Assembly: GCA_001643675.2 (NCBI GenBank)
Contig: LSRY02000020.1
Span: forward strand, 625,001-689,000
Length of the DNA stretch: 64,000 nt
Direction of reading: 5' to 3'
Origin: Monocercomonoides exilis
Lineage: Eukaryota > Preaxostyla > Oxymonadida > Polymastigidae
The number at the start of each line of letters is the position of its first letter. Position 1 is the stretch's first letter. The notes below the pieces were generated by a model that worked only from the letters and a program-made list of their open reading frames with translations, made no database searches and had not been told where the DNA came from. Below, one piece after another: positions 12,501-23,943 of this stretch. Both the position numbers and the translations under genes were made by a program.

Positions 12501-15500
12501 TGTTTAAGGTCGAAATCACAAGAAACTTCCGTTTGTCGCAGTTCAGAGATGCACTCAAAGACCTGTTCAGAAAGACTGGTCTGGAAAAAGCGCAGACCGT
12601 GTTCCTTCTACGAGACACACAAATTATGGAAGAGACGTTTTTGGAGGATGTGAACAACATTCTGACATCTGGCGAAGTGCCCAACTTGTTCCCACCTGAT
12701 GAGCTGGCGCAGATCCGAGATGCGATGAAAGAAGATGCCCGAAAGAAGAACATCGGAGAAACACCTGATCTTCTATATTCTCTCTTCATTCACACTGTGC
12801 GCGAGCATCTGCATGTGGTGCTCTGCATGTCACCTTTGCATGAGCAGTTCAGAAATAGACTGAGAATGTATCCAGGGCTGGTGAACTGCACAACAATCGA
12901 CTGGTTCTCTGACTGGCCGGAAGATGCACTTTTGGAGGTTGCACAGTTTACACTTGCTGGTGTGGCATTGACTCCGGAAGATGTTGCTGCTGCTGAGAAG
13001 GAAAAATCAGGCGATTCTTATGGAGGCACACTTGGAAGAGGAAGCAAAGGTCGTCTTTCTTCGTCTCCTTCAAAGGCAGCACTCGGAGCTTCTGCGTCGT
13101 CGTCAGCTCTTCCTCCACCGTCTCGTGGTGGAGACGGAACTGGAGAACAAGCTCCACCTGACATCAGATCCCAAATATGTTCGCTGTTTGTTCAGTGTCA
13201 TTCACTTTCAGTCAAAACAGCTCAAAGAATGATGATTTCTCTTGGAAGACAAGTGTTCATCACACCTACCTCTTTCAGAGAACTTTGTTCTTCATATAAG
13301 GCTGTGCTTACAGAAAAGAGAAATGTTATTGAATCCGCCGCACAAAAGCTCAGAAGTGGTTTGGGTGCATTGAAGACGACACGAAAGGAAGTGGAAGTTT
13401 TGAGAGTGAAGTTGGACGAGAGGAAACAGGAAGTTATGCTCAAGACAACCGAAGTCGAAGAGCTTATGATGCAACTGTTTGCGGATAGAAGAAACGCTGA
13501 AGAGCAGCAGAAGAAAGTGTCTGAGAAGAAAGCGCGTGTCATTGAGGAAGAAGCAGTTGCCAGAGCAGAACATGCACAAGCACAGAAAGAACTCGAAAAA
13601 GTGCTTCCTGGTTTAGAGAGAGCACAGGAATCGCTGAAAGCGCTTACAAACAGAGAGATTGCAGAAGTGAGAGCGTATACAACTCCGCCAGGCCCTGTGA
13701 TGACTGTCATGTCTGCTGTGATGATTCTTGTGAAGGCAGACACCAGCTGGGCAGAGGCAAAGAAGAAGCTGGGAGATCCTCATTTCATTCAGGATCTGTT
13801 GAACTTCAACAAAGAGAATCTTTCAGACAAGCAGATGAGAGCTGTGGAGAAATACGTGAAGTCACCTGGATTTAACTTTGAGACAGTGAAGACAATTTCT
13901 CAGGCTACTGCTTACCTTTGCGAATGGGTGTGCAACGTGTACAACTATAAGCTTACGTGGGATCAGGTCGCTCCAATTCAAGCAGAAGTGAAAGCGAAGA
14001 TGGCGCTTTTGGAGAAGAAGCAGCAAGATTTGAAGGAAAGTGAAGCTGCTTTGGTTGCATTGCAACAGAAAGTTGAGGCGCTGAACACATCCTACCTGGA
14101 GAAGACAAAAGAAATGGAAAATCTCAAAAATATTGTTGCAGAGTTAGAAGCTAAGCTGAGCCGTGCCAACATCCTTGTGAACGGACTGACTGGAGAGCGT
14201 GCTCGGTGGAAGGCTCAAGTGAAAGCATACGAGATCGACCTCACAAACCTTTTGGGAGATGTTCTGCTGACTGCATCGTTCCTGGCATATGCTGGTCCAT
14301 TCACATTTGAATTTCGTCAGGAGCTGGTGAAGAAGTGGAGCCAGGCGCTTAAGGCATCTGGCATTCCGTGCACACCTGACTTCTCCTTCGAGAACTTCCT
14401 GGCTGATTCGGCGACAGTGCGTAATTGGATTGCGCTGTATGGACTGCCAAACGATCCATTCTCCATTGCAAACGGATTGCTTGTCACACGTGGCAGGCGT
14501 TGGCCGCTGATGATTGATCCACAAGGGCAAGCTACGAAATGGGTGAAAGCATTGTTCAAAGAGAAAGACATGATTATTTTGACGCCAAACACACAGAACT
14601 ATGTCAGATTGATTGAGAATGCAATTAAGTTCGGTTTGCCTGTGCTGATGCAAGATGTGGGTGAATCACTTGATCCAGTGTTATCGCCAGTCATTGACAA
14701 AGCTATATTCAAGATTAGTGGGCAGGATTACATCAAGGTTGGAGACAACCCAGTTTTGTACAACGATAAATTCAGATTTATGATGAGCACAAAGTTGCCT
14801 AATCCAACATATTCACCAGAAATATCAACAAAAACAACGATTGTCAACTTTGCTGTGAAAGAGCAAGGTTTGGAGGAGCAGCTTTTAGGTATGATTGTGC
14901 AACAGGAAGCGCCAGAACTCGATAGACAGAAGAATGATTTGGTGATTGGAATTGCAAAGAACAAGATGGAAATGACAAACTTAGAAAACAAGATTCTTCA
15001 GCTGCTGTCTTCAATTGATCCCAGCAAGTCACTCATTGACGATGAGGAGATGATCTCAACACTTCAGACAAGTAAAGCAACAGCTGACAGGATTCAGACA
15101 TCAACCACAGAAATGGAAGAGACTAACGCAAAGATTGATCGGTCACGAGAAGCATATCGCCCAGCAGCACAGCGTGGCTCCATATTATTCTTTGTGATGG
15201 TTGACTTGGCGTCTGTTGACTCTATGTATCAATACTCACTTGAATCATACCTCTCCCGTTTCCACACTTCTCTTGTGCGTCTTTCGAAGGAGAAGAAAGC
15301 AACTGAAATTGCAGATCGTGTTTCTCTTTTGAACAACATTCATCTCGAGAACATTTATCGTTATGTTGTTCGTGGGCTGTTCGAAAAGCACAAGATCCTC
15401 TTCTCATTCCAGATGTGCATGAAGCTGCTTATTGCAGATCGCAAGGTTAACATGCAAGAGTACCAATTCTTCCTCCGTGGAGGAATCGTCATTGACAAAG

Positions 15501-17845
15501 AAATGCAGCCCAAGAATTCCATTGAATGGTTGCAGAATGAGTCAGAGAAATGGGACAACCTGACAGAACTCGAAAAACTCGACAACTTCCACAACATCAT
15601 CCAGTCATTCGACACAAACTCTCGCGAATGGAGAAGATGGTACCGCAGCCCAGAGCCCGAATCAACTCCTCTTCCAGGAGAGTGGGAATCCAAATGCAAC
15701 GAGCTTCAGCGTCTTATCATTGTGCGGTGCCTGCGCCCTGATCGAGTGCTTCCAGCGACAATTATGTTTGTCTCAGCTAAGCTTGGGCAACAATACACTC
15801 TTCCTCCTCCAAACGACCTGGGAGAGCTTGTGGACGACAACCCAGTCACGTCACCTATCATCTTTGTCCTTTCACCTGGTGTCGACCCAACAGCTCAGCT
15901 GAGAGACTTTGCACAGGAAAGAAAGCTGAACGTTGGGCAGCCTGTGCCTGGGCAAGGAAAGAACTTTGTTGTGATTGCATTGGGAAGAGGCCAATGGGAA
16001 GGAAAAGCCAAAGCAGCCATTGAAGAAGCTGTGCAGGTTGGTAACTGGGTGTTCCTAGCTAACTGTCATCTGGACATACCAAACATGGAGAATCTGGAGC
16101 GAATGATGTTTTCGTGGATGGAGAAAGGGAAGACACCTCACCGTAACTTCCGTCTGTGGCTTTCGTCTTCTCCACATCCAGGCTTCCCTATTGCTCTTCT
16201 GCAAAGCAGCGTCAAGATTACCACTGAGCCTCCACGTGGCATCAAAGCCAACATGCTCCGTCTCTACCAGAGCAAACTGAGGGACTTCGAGTCGAAGCCG
16301 CGTCCAGCGTATGAACTGAAGTACTGCTGTCTTGTGTTTACACTTGCTTTCTTCCACTCCGTTCTGTTGGAGCGTCGAAAGTTCCTCTCGCTCGGATTCA
16401 ACATTCCATACGACTTTAACGACTCTGACTTTGAAGTGTCCGAGAAGCTGATTGACAAATATTTGGAGCAATCGCCTGAAGCGACGCCTTGGGAGGCAAT
16501 CCGCTATCTGGTTGCTGAGGCAAACTATGGTGGAAGAATCACGGACTTCATGGATCGTCGCCTTGTAAACGTGTATGTGGCACAGCTGTTCAGGGATGAG
16601 GCGTTGATTCCCGGGCAGATGCCGCTGTGTTCTGTGCCTGGCTACTTCATTCCGAATGAGACAACACGTGAAGGCGTTGTCAACTTCATCCACACATTTG
16701 CTGATCACGACAAACCAGAAGTGTTTGGTCAGCATCCAAATGCTGATATATCATCTCAGATCCAGAGCACCAATGATCTGTTGAGCACAATACTCCGCTT
16801 GCAGCCTCGAAGCACGTCTGCAACACAGACACAGACACAAGTCTCTTCATCTGATTCGAGTGATTCTTCTTCTGCATCTTCATCTCAGTCTGCACAGCAA
16901 GAGGCCTCTGAATCACCACTGGCTGTGCTGGCAAAGGAAATCCTGGAGCGTGTTCCAGAAAGAGTGGGCAAATCCAACAGAACCGATGAGAACACTCCAT
17001 TGGGCACTGTTCTCGTGCACGAGACAGAGCGGTACAACATCATTCTCCGCTCTGTGCGTAGGTCGCTGGAGGATCTGGTGAAAGGGCTGTGTGGAGAAGT
17101 GGTGATGTCGAATGAGCTGGATCTGATTGCTGATGCACTTGAGCGCAATGTGGTGCCGCAGGTGTGGCAGAAAGGATATCCCAGTCTGAAGCCCCTGGGC
17201 AACTGGACACGCGACCTGCAGGCGAGGATAGAGCAGCTGACGAAGTGGGGCGAGACTGACAGGATGCCTCGCTCATTCTGGCTGGGTGGCCTTACATTCC
17301 CCACTGGTTTCCTGACAGCTGTGAAGCAGCAGTCGCTGAAGTTCATCTCAAAGTCCAATCCAGGTGTGTCTATTGATCGTGTTGGGTGGGAGTTTATTGC
17401 TACAAACATCATGACTGAGATGGAGATCTCAAAGCCACCACCGGAAGGAGGCATTTATGTGAAAGGGCTGTACTTGGAAGGAGCTGGATGGGATGTGCAG
17501 AAATCAACTCTGATAGAACCAGAGCCAATGCAGCTGAGCTGTGCGATGCCAATCATAGCGTTCGTACCAAGTGTGATTGGAGAGAAAAAGAAAGGCTCAT
17601 CATCATCATCTTCTTCTTCTTCTTCTTCTTCTTCTTCGACAGCAGCCACAAATCCAACCACAACTGGTGCAAATGCAGCAACTAAAGTTCCACAATACAT
17701 GTGCCCTTGCTATTATTATCCTGTGCGTACTGGAGAAAGAGAGAGGCCTAGTTACATGCTTGAGGTCGCTCTCAACACAGCAAATGCTAAACCTGATCAT
17801 TGGATAAAGCGTGGTACTGCTCTGCTCATGAACTTAGCTTCTTAA
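3526..17845 (+). CDS. Axonemal dynein heavy chain, DNAH2-like (inner-arm 1-beta type?)
   Basis: Motor subunit of an axonemal dynein, which slides outer-doublet microtubules. Five exons: 3526-3714, 3810-4352, 4433-4683, 4848-5096 and 5209-17845 (12.6 kb without introns), 4622 residues. The DHC_N1 tail includes LIHWTRQIKEV and GPLDEISFWESR. AAA1 has GPAGTGKT (about residue 1844) and CFDEFNRI. AAA2 has GSSGSYKT (about 2127), where the usual Gly before Lys is Tyr. AAA3 has GTTGTGKS (about 2473), and AAA4 has GVGGSGRE (about 2820). A coiled-coil stalk with microtubule-binding tip spans about 3100-3415. The C-terminus has YVKGLYLEGAGWD and CPCYYYPVRTG...HWIKRGTALLM, closest in my memory to DNAH2, but the subclass is uncertain. 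Low-complexity inserts occur at about 860-935 (acidic), before AAA1, at about 3000-3065, at about 4280 and a Ser14 run at about 4541. Confidence 0.93.
17597..17638 (+). repeat. (TCA)4(TCT)9TCG serine-codon microsatellite in dynein
   Basis: Fourteen consecutive serine codons, with pure TCT and TCA blocks, inside the C-terminal domain of the dynein heavy chain, about 80 residues from its end. It is followed by a short Thr/Asn/Ala-rich stretch before the conserved CPCYYYPVRTG segment resumes. The pure codon blocks suggest recent replication-slippage expansion. Confidence 0.9.
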
Positions 17846-18032
17846 TCACAAATCACTTCAGCATTTCCAATTATTTCAATTATTTTAATTATTATACAAT
17901 TTTAGTGTTTTTCAGATAAACTATTTTTATCACTTATTTTGTTTTGTTTTATCAAAATAAAAGAAAAACAAATCTTTGTATTATTTATGAATGTGAAATG
18001 TCATATTTACAAATAATTTTTGAAACAATATA

Positions 18033-18110
18033 CAGTCTGTCCAAAAAAAATGTTGATCTGTCCAAAAAAAATGTAGATCATCCCTCAAAATAAAAAAAAG
18101 AGATATTCCC
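18033..18110. repeat. Left terminal inverted repeat with internal tandem repeat
   Basis: Outer end starts CAGTCTGTCC. It contains a 21-bp unit (CTGTCC, eight A, TGTNGAT) twice in tandem, at 18037-18057 and 18058-18078, then a TCATCCCTC segment and an A-rich tract ending in GATATTCCC. The reverse complement is found at 20100-20178. Two adjacent copies of one unit within each end are plausible paired binding sites for the transposase. Confidence 0.9.
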
Positions 18111-18803
18111 CACATCGCTTGTGGAAACTTTTGATTTTTATTAATTTGTGAATTTTCAATGAACAAATGAACTCTGAAGCAAAAATGGTACAATGGTGTG
18201 TTGTTTTTGCTATTTGAACATTATCTTTTTATTTGTTTTCATTTTGACAAGGAATTGTTTGGCAAATAGTTATTTGTTCAATAGAAAAGTATTTTATGTG
18301 TATATCTCTTTTTTAAACAAAAAAGTGACAGAATTTGACAAAGTGTGTATGTTTTGCTTCACAAGCTGAAAAGTTTACGTTTGTTTTTATATTTTGTCAC
18401 ATAATTTTTTTGATTTTCAATGCAACGACATATTTCTCAACAATCTAGCATGTTTGAAGAAAAGTTGTTGATGTATTGTTTGTGGTTGTATTTCATAAAG
18501 CTATTGTATTCATTTCAATGATCAACTCATTTAATAGAATTTGTTATTCTATTGGATAATGTGATTATCTTTTTTTGTAATAAAAAATAAAAAGATATTC
18601 TGTTTTAATTTGTTTTTGTTTTGTTAACAGAAGTGCCAAAAATATAATGAACGAACAAATAAAGAAATAACACAAGTGTTTTTTCAACTTTGTTTTTGAA
18701 ACAAAAAAAAAAAAAAAAATCATTGTAATTAGAAAGCGAATGTTTAGTTTAAAACTAAAAAAAAACTTGTGAAATGGTGAAAAAATTAAAAGAAAAATTT
18801 GAT
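18111..18803. other. Non-coding internal part of the transposon
   Basis: About 690 bp, T-rich on the plus strand, between the left inverted repeat and the transposase stop codon. The only open frame (18565-18837, minus) is Phe/Lys-rich, overlaps the transposase end out of frame and shows no family signal. I see no second gene. It may be the transposase 3' untranslated region. Confidence 0.6.
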
Positions 18804-20066
18804 TCACAGATCCTTCAAGGATACGACCTGCGGCCATATATTTGTTTCGATATCCATGATAGTTTTTCTGACTTCTCTGGCAGAAATTTCTTCAAAGGTT
18901 TTTGCCATTTCAGCGAAAAAGTGTGACTCCCCTTCCCACTTTAACGAATTTGATTCGACTCTTGCCTTCCAAATACCAAATATATTCTCGATTGGGTTCA
19001 AAATTGGAGAATATGCAGCGTTGAATAACACGACATGTCCGGCTTCTTTAATAAGACTGTCTGTGTTAATATGATGGATTGTTGCGTTGTCCATTACGAT
19101 CACAGACGATTTGTCATTTTTTATAGATAATAGAAAACGCTTAATATATGCTTCAAACACTTCATGGTCAACTGTTCCTCTAATAACTTCAGTGTAGCCC
19201 ATTCCTAACATGGATATAGATGTTATAGCTGTTATAGATTGAAAAAGTGGAGGTGGCGGAACCAACACTTTTTCTCCTTTTTCTGCCCAACCGTATTTCC
19301 TGATGCAACTGACGTTCCATGACGTCTCATCGATGTAGAAAATTAGCGCTCCATCTTTCTCGTATTGAAATAATTTTTCAATGAAATGAATTCTTTGTTT
19401 TTTATTTTCGTCGGTGTTTGCGTATGCTGGCCTGACAGTAATTCTCTTGAAAGAAAATATCGGGAACAAATCTGAATCATTGTTTTTTTCATGAAGCATA
19501 TTGTGTACAGTAGATTTTGAAATATGCAACCCAGTTGAAGAAAGCTCGTGTGAAATTGTTCGAAGGGTGGTTAATGGATTCTGTTTCATTTTCTGTCTAA
19601 TGAGATTCTTGTAACGATCATTGTTCACTATTTTTTTCCTTCCTTTTTGTTTTTCATTGTGAATAATATCTATTCCAATCTGCAGTTTTTGTAAATATCT
19701 GCTGGTGGTGATGTTTGTAAGTGTGCATTCATTCGCATACCAGCTTTCGGATTTGCTTCTTCCATAAATTCTGAATAAATCTGTAAGTTTTTTTCTTTTT
19801 TCGACAGTTGCTGGAGTGTATGGCCTTTTGCATTTTCCTTCCACCTGTGTATCCTTCTGCCTGAATTGTTCAATTTTTTTTTCTCTTTCTTCCTTTTCTT
19901 TCAAAGCTGCTCTCATTCTAATATTTTCATGCATCATTTCTTCAAAAGGATGTAAAAAATGTGTTGCCATATATTCAACTCTGTATTCAGAGATGTCTGG
20001 AACTTGGCTGCTCAATAACGTCCTTTTGTTTGGTGTTCTCGCATCCAGAAAGGAAATTGTTTGCAT
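18804..20066 (-). CDS. DDE transposase, IS630/Tc1/mariner type (DD33E spacing)
   Basis: A 420-residue enzyme expected to excise and reinsert the element at TA sites. It is a single exon with ATG at 20066, just inside the right inverted repeat. The N-terminal half has charged helical and helix-turn-helix-like segments (about residues 80-200, including ISKSTVHNML). The catalytic domain shows the triad in the usual order: Asp246 in FYIDETSWN followed by IRKYGWAEKG, Asp326 in VIVMDNATIHH, and Glu360 in SPILNPIENIFG. Exactly 33 residues separate the second Asp from the Glu. The lack of stops or frameshifts and the intact ends suggest it could still be functional. Its AT-rich codon use resembles the intergenic DNA more than the neighbouring GC-rich dynein exon. 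Confidence 0.92.
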   Translation of the reverse strand: MQTISFLDARTPNKRTLLSSQVPDISEYRVEYMATHFLHPFEEMMHENIRMRAALKEKEEREKKIEQFRQKDTQVEGKCKRPYTPATVEKRKKLTDLFRIYGRSKSESWYANECTLTNITTSRYLQKLQIGIDIIHNEKQKGRKKIVNNDRYKNLIRQKMKQNPLTTLRTISHELSSTGLHISKSTVHNMLHEKNNDSDLFPIFSFKRITVRPAYANTDENKKQRIHFIEKLFQYEKDGALIFYIDETSWNVSCIRKYGWAEKGEKVLVPPPPLFQSITAITSISMLGMGYTEVIRGTVDHEVFEAYIKRFLLSIKNDKSSVIVMDNATIHHINTDSLIKEAGHVVLFNAAYSPILNPIENIFGIWKARVESNSLKWEGESHFFAEMAKTFEEISAREVRKTIMDIETNIWPQVVSLKDL

Positions 20067-20099
20067 TGAATTTTTCTTATAATTTCAGCTAGAGATTGT

Positions 20100-20178
20100 G
20101 GGAATATCTCTTTTTTTTTATTTTGAGGGATGATCTACATTTTTTTTGGACAGATCAACATTTTTTTTGGACAGACTG
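20100..20178. repeat. Right terminal inverted repeat
   Basis: Reverse complement of the left end, ending GGACAGACTG next to the flanking TA. The 21-bp internal unit again occurs twice in tandem (20133-20153 and 20154-20174, inverted). Identity with the left end is near complete, except one extra A/T in the long homopolymer. Confidence 0.9.
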
Positions 20179-20372
20179 TACAAATATCACTCAAATTGTA
20201 GGAATTCAAAGATATTACAAAGATACATGAAAGCATTTGAAGAGTTCTTTTAGGAGAAACTGCGCAATTACTTAATATTCGAGAATAATGCTTCAAATGA
20301 ATAGGAATAAATAATCATTTATTTATTATGGCAAAGCCCATAAAATACTAACAGAACAGAACTCGAAGGAAA

Positions 20373-22760
20373 ATGGCTGTTGCATTCAATGCTGTGAAAG
20401 CAACCGGAGTCCCGATTACTGGAGTTGAAGTTGAAAATGTCGTAAGTATGCATTGACATTTAAAAAGTTAATTTTATTGGCTATTTGTGTTTCAGGTGCA
20501 ACCAAGGAATCACTCGAATCTTCAGATAAAATATGTCATGCATTGGTTTCTAGATTCGGCTGCACGTCATTAGAATCACGTTTAAAAGCGTCTATTGTAT
20601 TGGTTGCTTGCATGGAAAGGGGGCATCCATCTTTCAGGGAACAAGTTCGATCTCAAAGTGAACTACTTCACAAATTTGCTTGTTTGCTATTTATAGATTT
20701 TTTAAATAACATTCGATCTATTATTTATTTATTTATTATTTTAATAAAGCACAACCACCTCCAATTCGATCTGATTCGGATAAAGCAAACTTTGCTCAAT
20801 ATCAAGAACAATCAAAAGTGTGCAATTCAAAACATCAACTATCTATAATCTTTGAAATTTAAAATGATTATATTTAAAGATGGTTTTAAATCAAATGTAT
20901 GAAAAAGGAAAAAAACAGGTGAGTGTTTATGATGACATGTCAGGAGACAGCTTTCTTCGAGATATGGAGTCAAAAGCTCAAGGAATTGGGCCATTGAGAA
21001 CATTAGAAGGGGTTGGATCTGCTGCTCTCGAACGTTTGTTTTTGACACTTTAAAAATATTTTCTTGATTATTCTCATTTTATAAATATGCATTTATATTT
21101 AACCAAATTCACATTATTAGCAATCGACGGTGAAAAAAAAGGAATCGTTGGAGCAGTGATGGGAACGGTTAGATCTGCAATTGATGCTATGACCGGAGGA
21201 TCTTCTTCTTCTTCAGCAAAGTTTGGAATAAATGAGAGAGTTGACTCATCTTTCAAGATTACTGGAGATCCAAAAGCAGCTGCCGAGCAGATGCCAGATT
21301 TCAGAGCACAAAGAGCAGCAAAGGAAATGGAAACCAAAACGCTTGCACCTCGCAAGTTCGGTGGGTTTGACAGTGAAGAGACAGCGAATGAGACGATCAC
21401 CCTGTCACAAGGAGCGCAGCAATCCACATCTCGCACAGCTGCATCCATCCGCGAGGGGCTGTCAGCGTCGATGGGCTCTGACGCCTCCAGCAGCATGGGC
21501 TCCTATTCTTCAGGCCCTGCAACGTCAACATACGTCCCCACCTCATCGACTGCCTCCTCGTTGGCAGCGGGCTCTGGACCTCTTCCGGATGTGCGGTCAA
21601 CCACAGGTGACATGGAAGTGAAGCTGGTGGATGAGGCGTGTGTGGCTGCGGGTGTTGGCTCAGCTCCACCAAAACAGGTGATGAACCACTTTATTGAGAC
21701 AGCAAAGCGGTCAGATTTGACGTTTGTGACTGCCTGCTTGGCTGACAAGTGTGTCGATGAGAATGCGATTGTCAGAGGCAAAGCATTCTTCTGCCTTGCT
21801 GCATTGACTGATCCATCGTTTGTTGCGCTCAGGCCAACCATCATGCGTCTTGTGATTGCGCAGAAGGACGCTGTGATTGAAGGCGCCAAGCAGCTCACAA
21901 ACGCAGCAGCCAAACAGAAAGCAGCGCTGGTGCTGGAGCGGATCGGAATCACGGGAGTGGTCACTGTCTCTCCCAGCCCATCTCCTTCGCCTGTTCGCCG
22001 TGTGCAATCATCGTCTGTCCGAAGAGTCGCACCGGCATCTTCGTCTGCAGCTAACACTGCAGCTCAAAGTAACAGCAGCAGCGCTGGTGGCGACGATCTG
22101 CTTATCTCATTGGATTGGGCATCGCAAGGGTCAACAAATGCACCTAGCACTTCAACTGCAGCCCCAACCACCTCAAACACATCTTCATCTTCTGCAGCAA
22201 ATGACATTACTTTGATGTTTGGTGGCTCGTCATCAACGTCTGCTGCCCCCGCTGCATCGAATGACGATCCATTTGGACTGAACTCGGGCTCTTTTTCAAC
22301 ACCTGCATCGACAGCCGGTCCAGCTTCAACAGCATCAGCTGCACCACAAACAAGCTCTATTCTTGCTGAGCTGACAGCACTTACAACACAGCCACCGACT
22401 GTGCAGACACAGCCGTACATGAACCAGATGTATCCTTCACAGCAGCAACAACAACAACAGCAGACACAAATTCCTCAGCAGATGGGATATGGCTATCCTT
22501 ATCCTGCGATGGCTCCTGTGGGAATGGCTCAACAAGCTCCAATGAACATGTCAGTGCCAATGCAGCAGCCTTACACACATCCTACCCAAATCTCACCATA
22601 TGTCTCTAACCCGTCTCCGTTCGTGAAGGAGCAGGCTCATCTCGTCAATCCAAAGAAAGGGTCGTCGTCACAAGGAGGGAGTGACAGCGCCTTTGACTTT
22701 CTTAATTCAAAATCCGACGATGCATTCGATTTCGTCGGAGATTTGATGAAAAGTAATTAA
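20373..22760 (+). CDS. Tepsin-like ENTH/VHS adaptor accessory protein
   Basis: Five exons: 20373-20445, 20496-20681, 20750-20817, 20880-21033 and 21121-22760, 706 residues. The N-terminal ENTH-like domain (about 1-150) includes KATGVPITG, SSDKICHALVSRF and the closing GPLRTLEGVG, similar to the GFG segment ending such domains. A second all-helical VHS-like domain lies at about 324-441. Tepsin, the AP-4 accessory protein, is the family I know with this ENTH plus VHS-like pair. The C-terminus has SAFDFLN (683-689), matching the S[AV]F[SA]FLN motif described for tepsin binding to the AP-4 epsilon appendage, apart from Asp at position 4. A clathrin-box-like LISLD (488-492) and a DPF (about 543) lie in the disordered linker. 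Probable role: AP-4 or clathrin-adaptor vesicle formation. The four introns are all in the first 750 bp. Confidence 0.78.
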
Positions 22761-22955
22761 TTAATTGTTTTGATTGGTTTGGTATATTCTTGATTTTATT
22801 TTATACTACTTACATATGTTGAGTTCCTCAACCTTCTTTCACCTTCTCACACGTTAATAGCTATTTACTGTTGTTGATGTTCTGATCTATTTCTATCTTT
22901 TCATCTCATTAAAAAAACTTTTATATCGAGATCGATCAAAACACTCATTTGTAAA

Positions 22956-23525
22956 ATGGAAAAACTGATTAATTATTGGAAATCAACTGTTTCTAATTCT
23001 GTTCAAACTTTTTCTGCATTAGAAACTATTAGTTCCAGAATTCCTATTATAACTACTGAAAATTGTGGAGTTTTGGTAAAAATTGAAAATTTTGCAGAAA
23101 AACTTGTTTGTCGTCATATTGAGTCATGTGAATTACTTATAAAAGAATTATTTGATGATAAGTTTGAATTAATTTGAATCAATTATTCAAATTATAATTT
23201 TTTTTAAGTTCAAAGTTAAGGAACATTCTAAGGCTTATGAGCGAACATATCGAATCAGAAATATCTTCGCTCAAGTTAAAGGCTAAAGCGGAACCAGTTT
23301 GTATCATTTCCTAGCATTAATATCTTTGTTGACAAACTGAAATTATATTATTATTCAAAGGATGCGTGGGTAAAAATAAAAGTAAAATCTGAAATTATTT
23401 CAAAATATACTGACAAATATCTTGAGGCTTCTGAAATACTCAATCGCATCACGTATGATGATCCGACTCTGATGCAGCAGCTTTTAAAACAGTTTTCAAA
23501 TCTTGCTCAGATAGATGAAACTTGA
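22956..23525 (+). CDS. Small helical protein, possibly AIRIM/C1orf109-like
   Basis: Three exons: 22956-23161, 23209-23296 and 23361-23525, joined in frame to 152 residues. The protein looks entirely alpha-helical, with no signal peptide or membrane segment. The pattern of an N-terminal W, Leu-rich helices, an AEKLVCRHIE segment and NSKLRNILRLMSEHIESEI recalls the human ribosome maturation factor C1orf109/AIRIM (DUF4508), which acts with the AFG2 ATPase on pre-60S particles. That match rests on pattern only and is weak; another coiled-coil subunit of a small complex is equally possible. Splicing is well supported because each exon is closed by stops right after a GTTTG donor. GATCA at 22934-22938 lies 17 bp before the ATG. 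Codon use is AT-rich. Confidence 0.65.
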
Positions 23526-23943
23526 AGTGATTTAAATTGCACAATTTTATAATTCTAAATTGAATTAAATCATTACCAAAAGAGAAAAAACAAAACTGAA
23601 TGGAACACTGTTTCCGTGTTTTGTTTTTTTAAGAATATTGTGTATTTCAATATTTTTGCATATTTTGAATCTGTTTCAAAAGATTGTTTTATTCTCTTTG
23701 CAAGTTTTGTGAGTTGTTATTCGTTATTGCATTTTTATTTTTTCTGTGATAATTCTGTTTTTGAAAATTGATCCTTTGGTGAAAAACGATATGAAATTTT
23801 TTAATTTCATTGTATTTCCAATAAATTTGAGTTATATAGCAAAATCAGAATAAAAATCATAAAATTAAATAGAAAATCTTTTGTACAAATTTTTATTGAA
23901 GACCCATTTTTGACTGTCAAAATTCACTTCCTCCATTCCACGA
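23526..23943. other. Intergenic spacer, 418 bp
   Basis: Very AT-rich spacer between two plus-strand genes. It holds runs of T and A and no open frame or RNA gene I can support. It must contain the 3' end of the upstream small gene and the promoter of the Kelch-BTB gene. TGATCA occurs only overlapping the downstream start codon (23945-23950). Confidence 0.6.

Larger units (their letters stand above)
18031..20180. mobile_element. Tc1/mariner-IS630 superfamily DNA transposon, apparently intact
   Basis: A 2150-bp interval bounded by TA dinucleotides (18031-18032 and 20179-20180), as expected for TA target duplication in this superfamily. It has terminal inverted repeats of about 78 bp and one uninterrupted transposase gene on minus (18804-20066). 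The two termini agree almost base for base over this length, apart from one A-run length difference, so insertion looks recent. It sits between the dynein 3' end and the tepsin-like gene and interrupts no recognisable coding sequence. Removing it with one TA would give a plausible empty site. About 690 bp between the left repeat and the transposase stop (18111-18803) is T-rich and holds no gene I can support. Confidence 0.88.

Noticed and set aside
3526-17845. Cytoplasmic dynein heavy chain
   Set aside because: The AAA4 loop GVGGSGRE and the C-terminal CPCYYYPVRTG...HWIKRGTALL segment are axonemal features.
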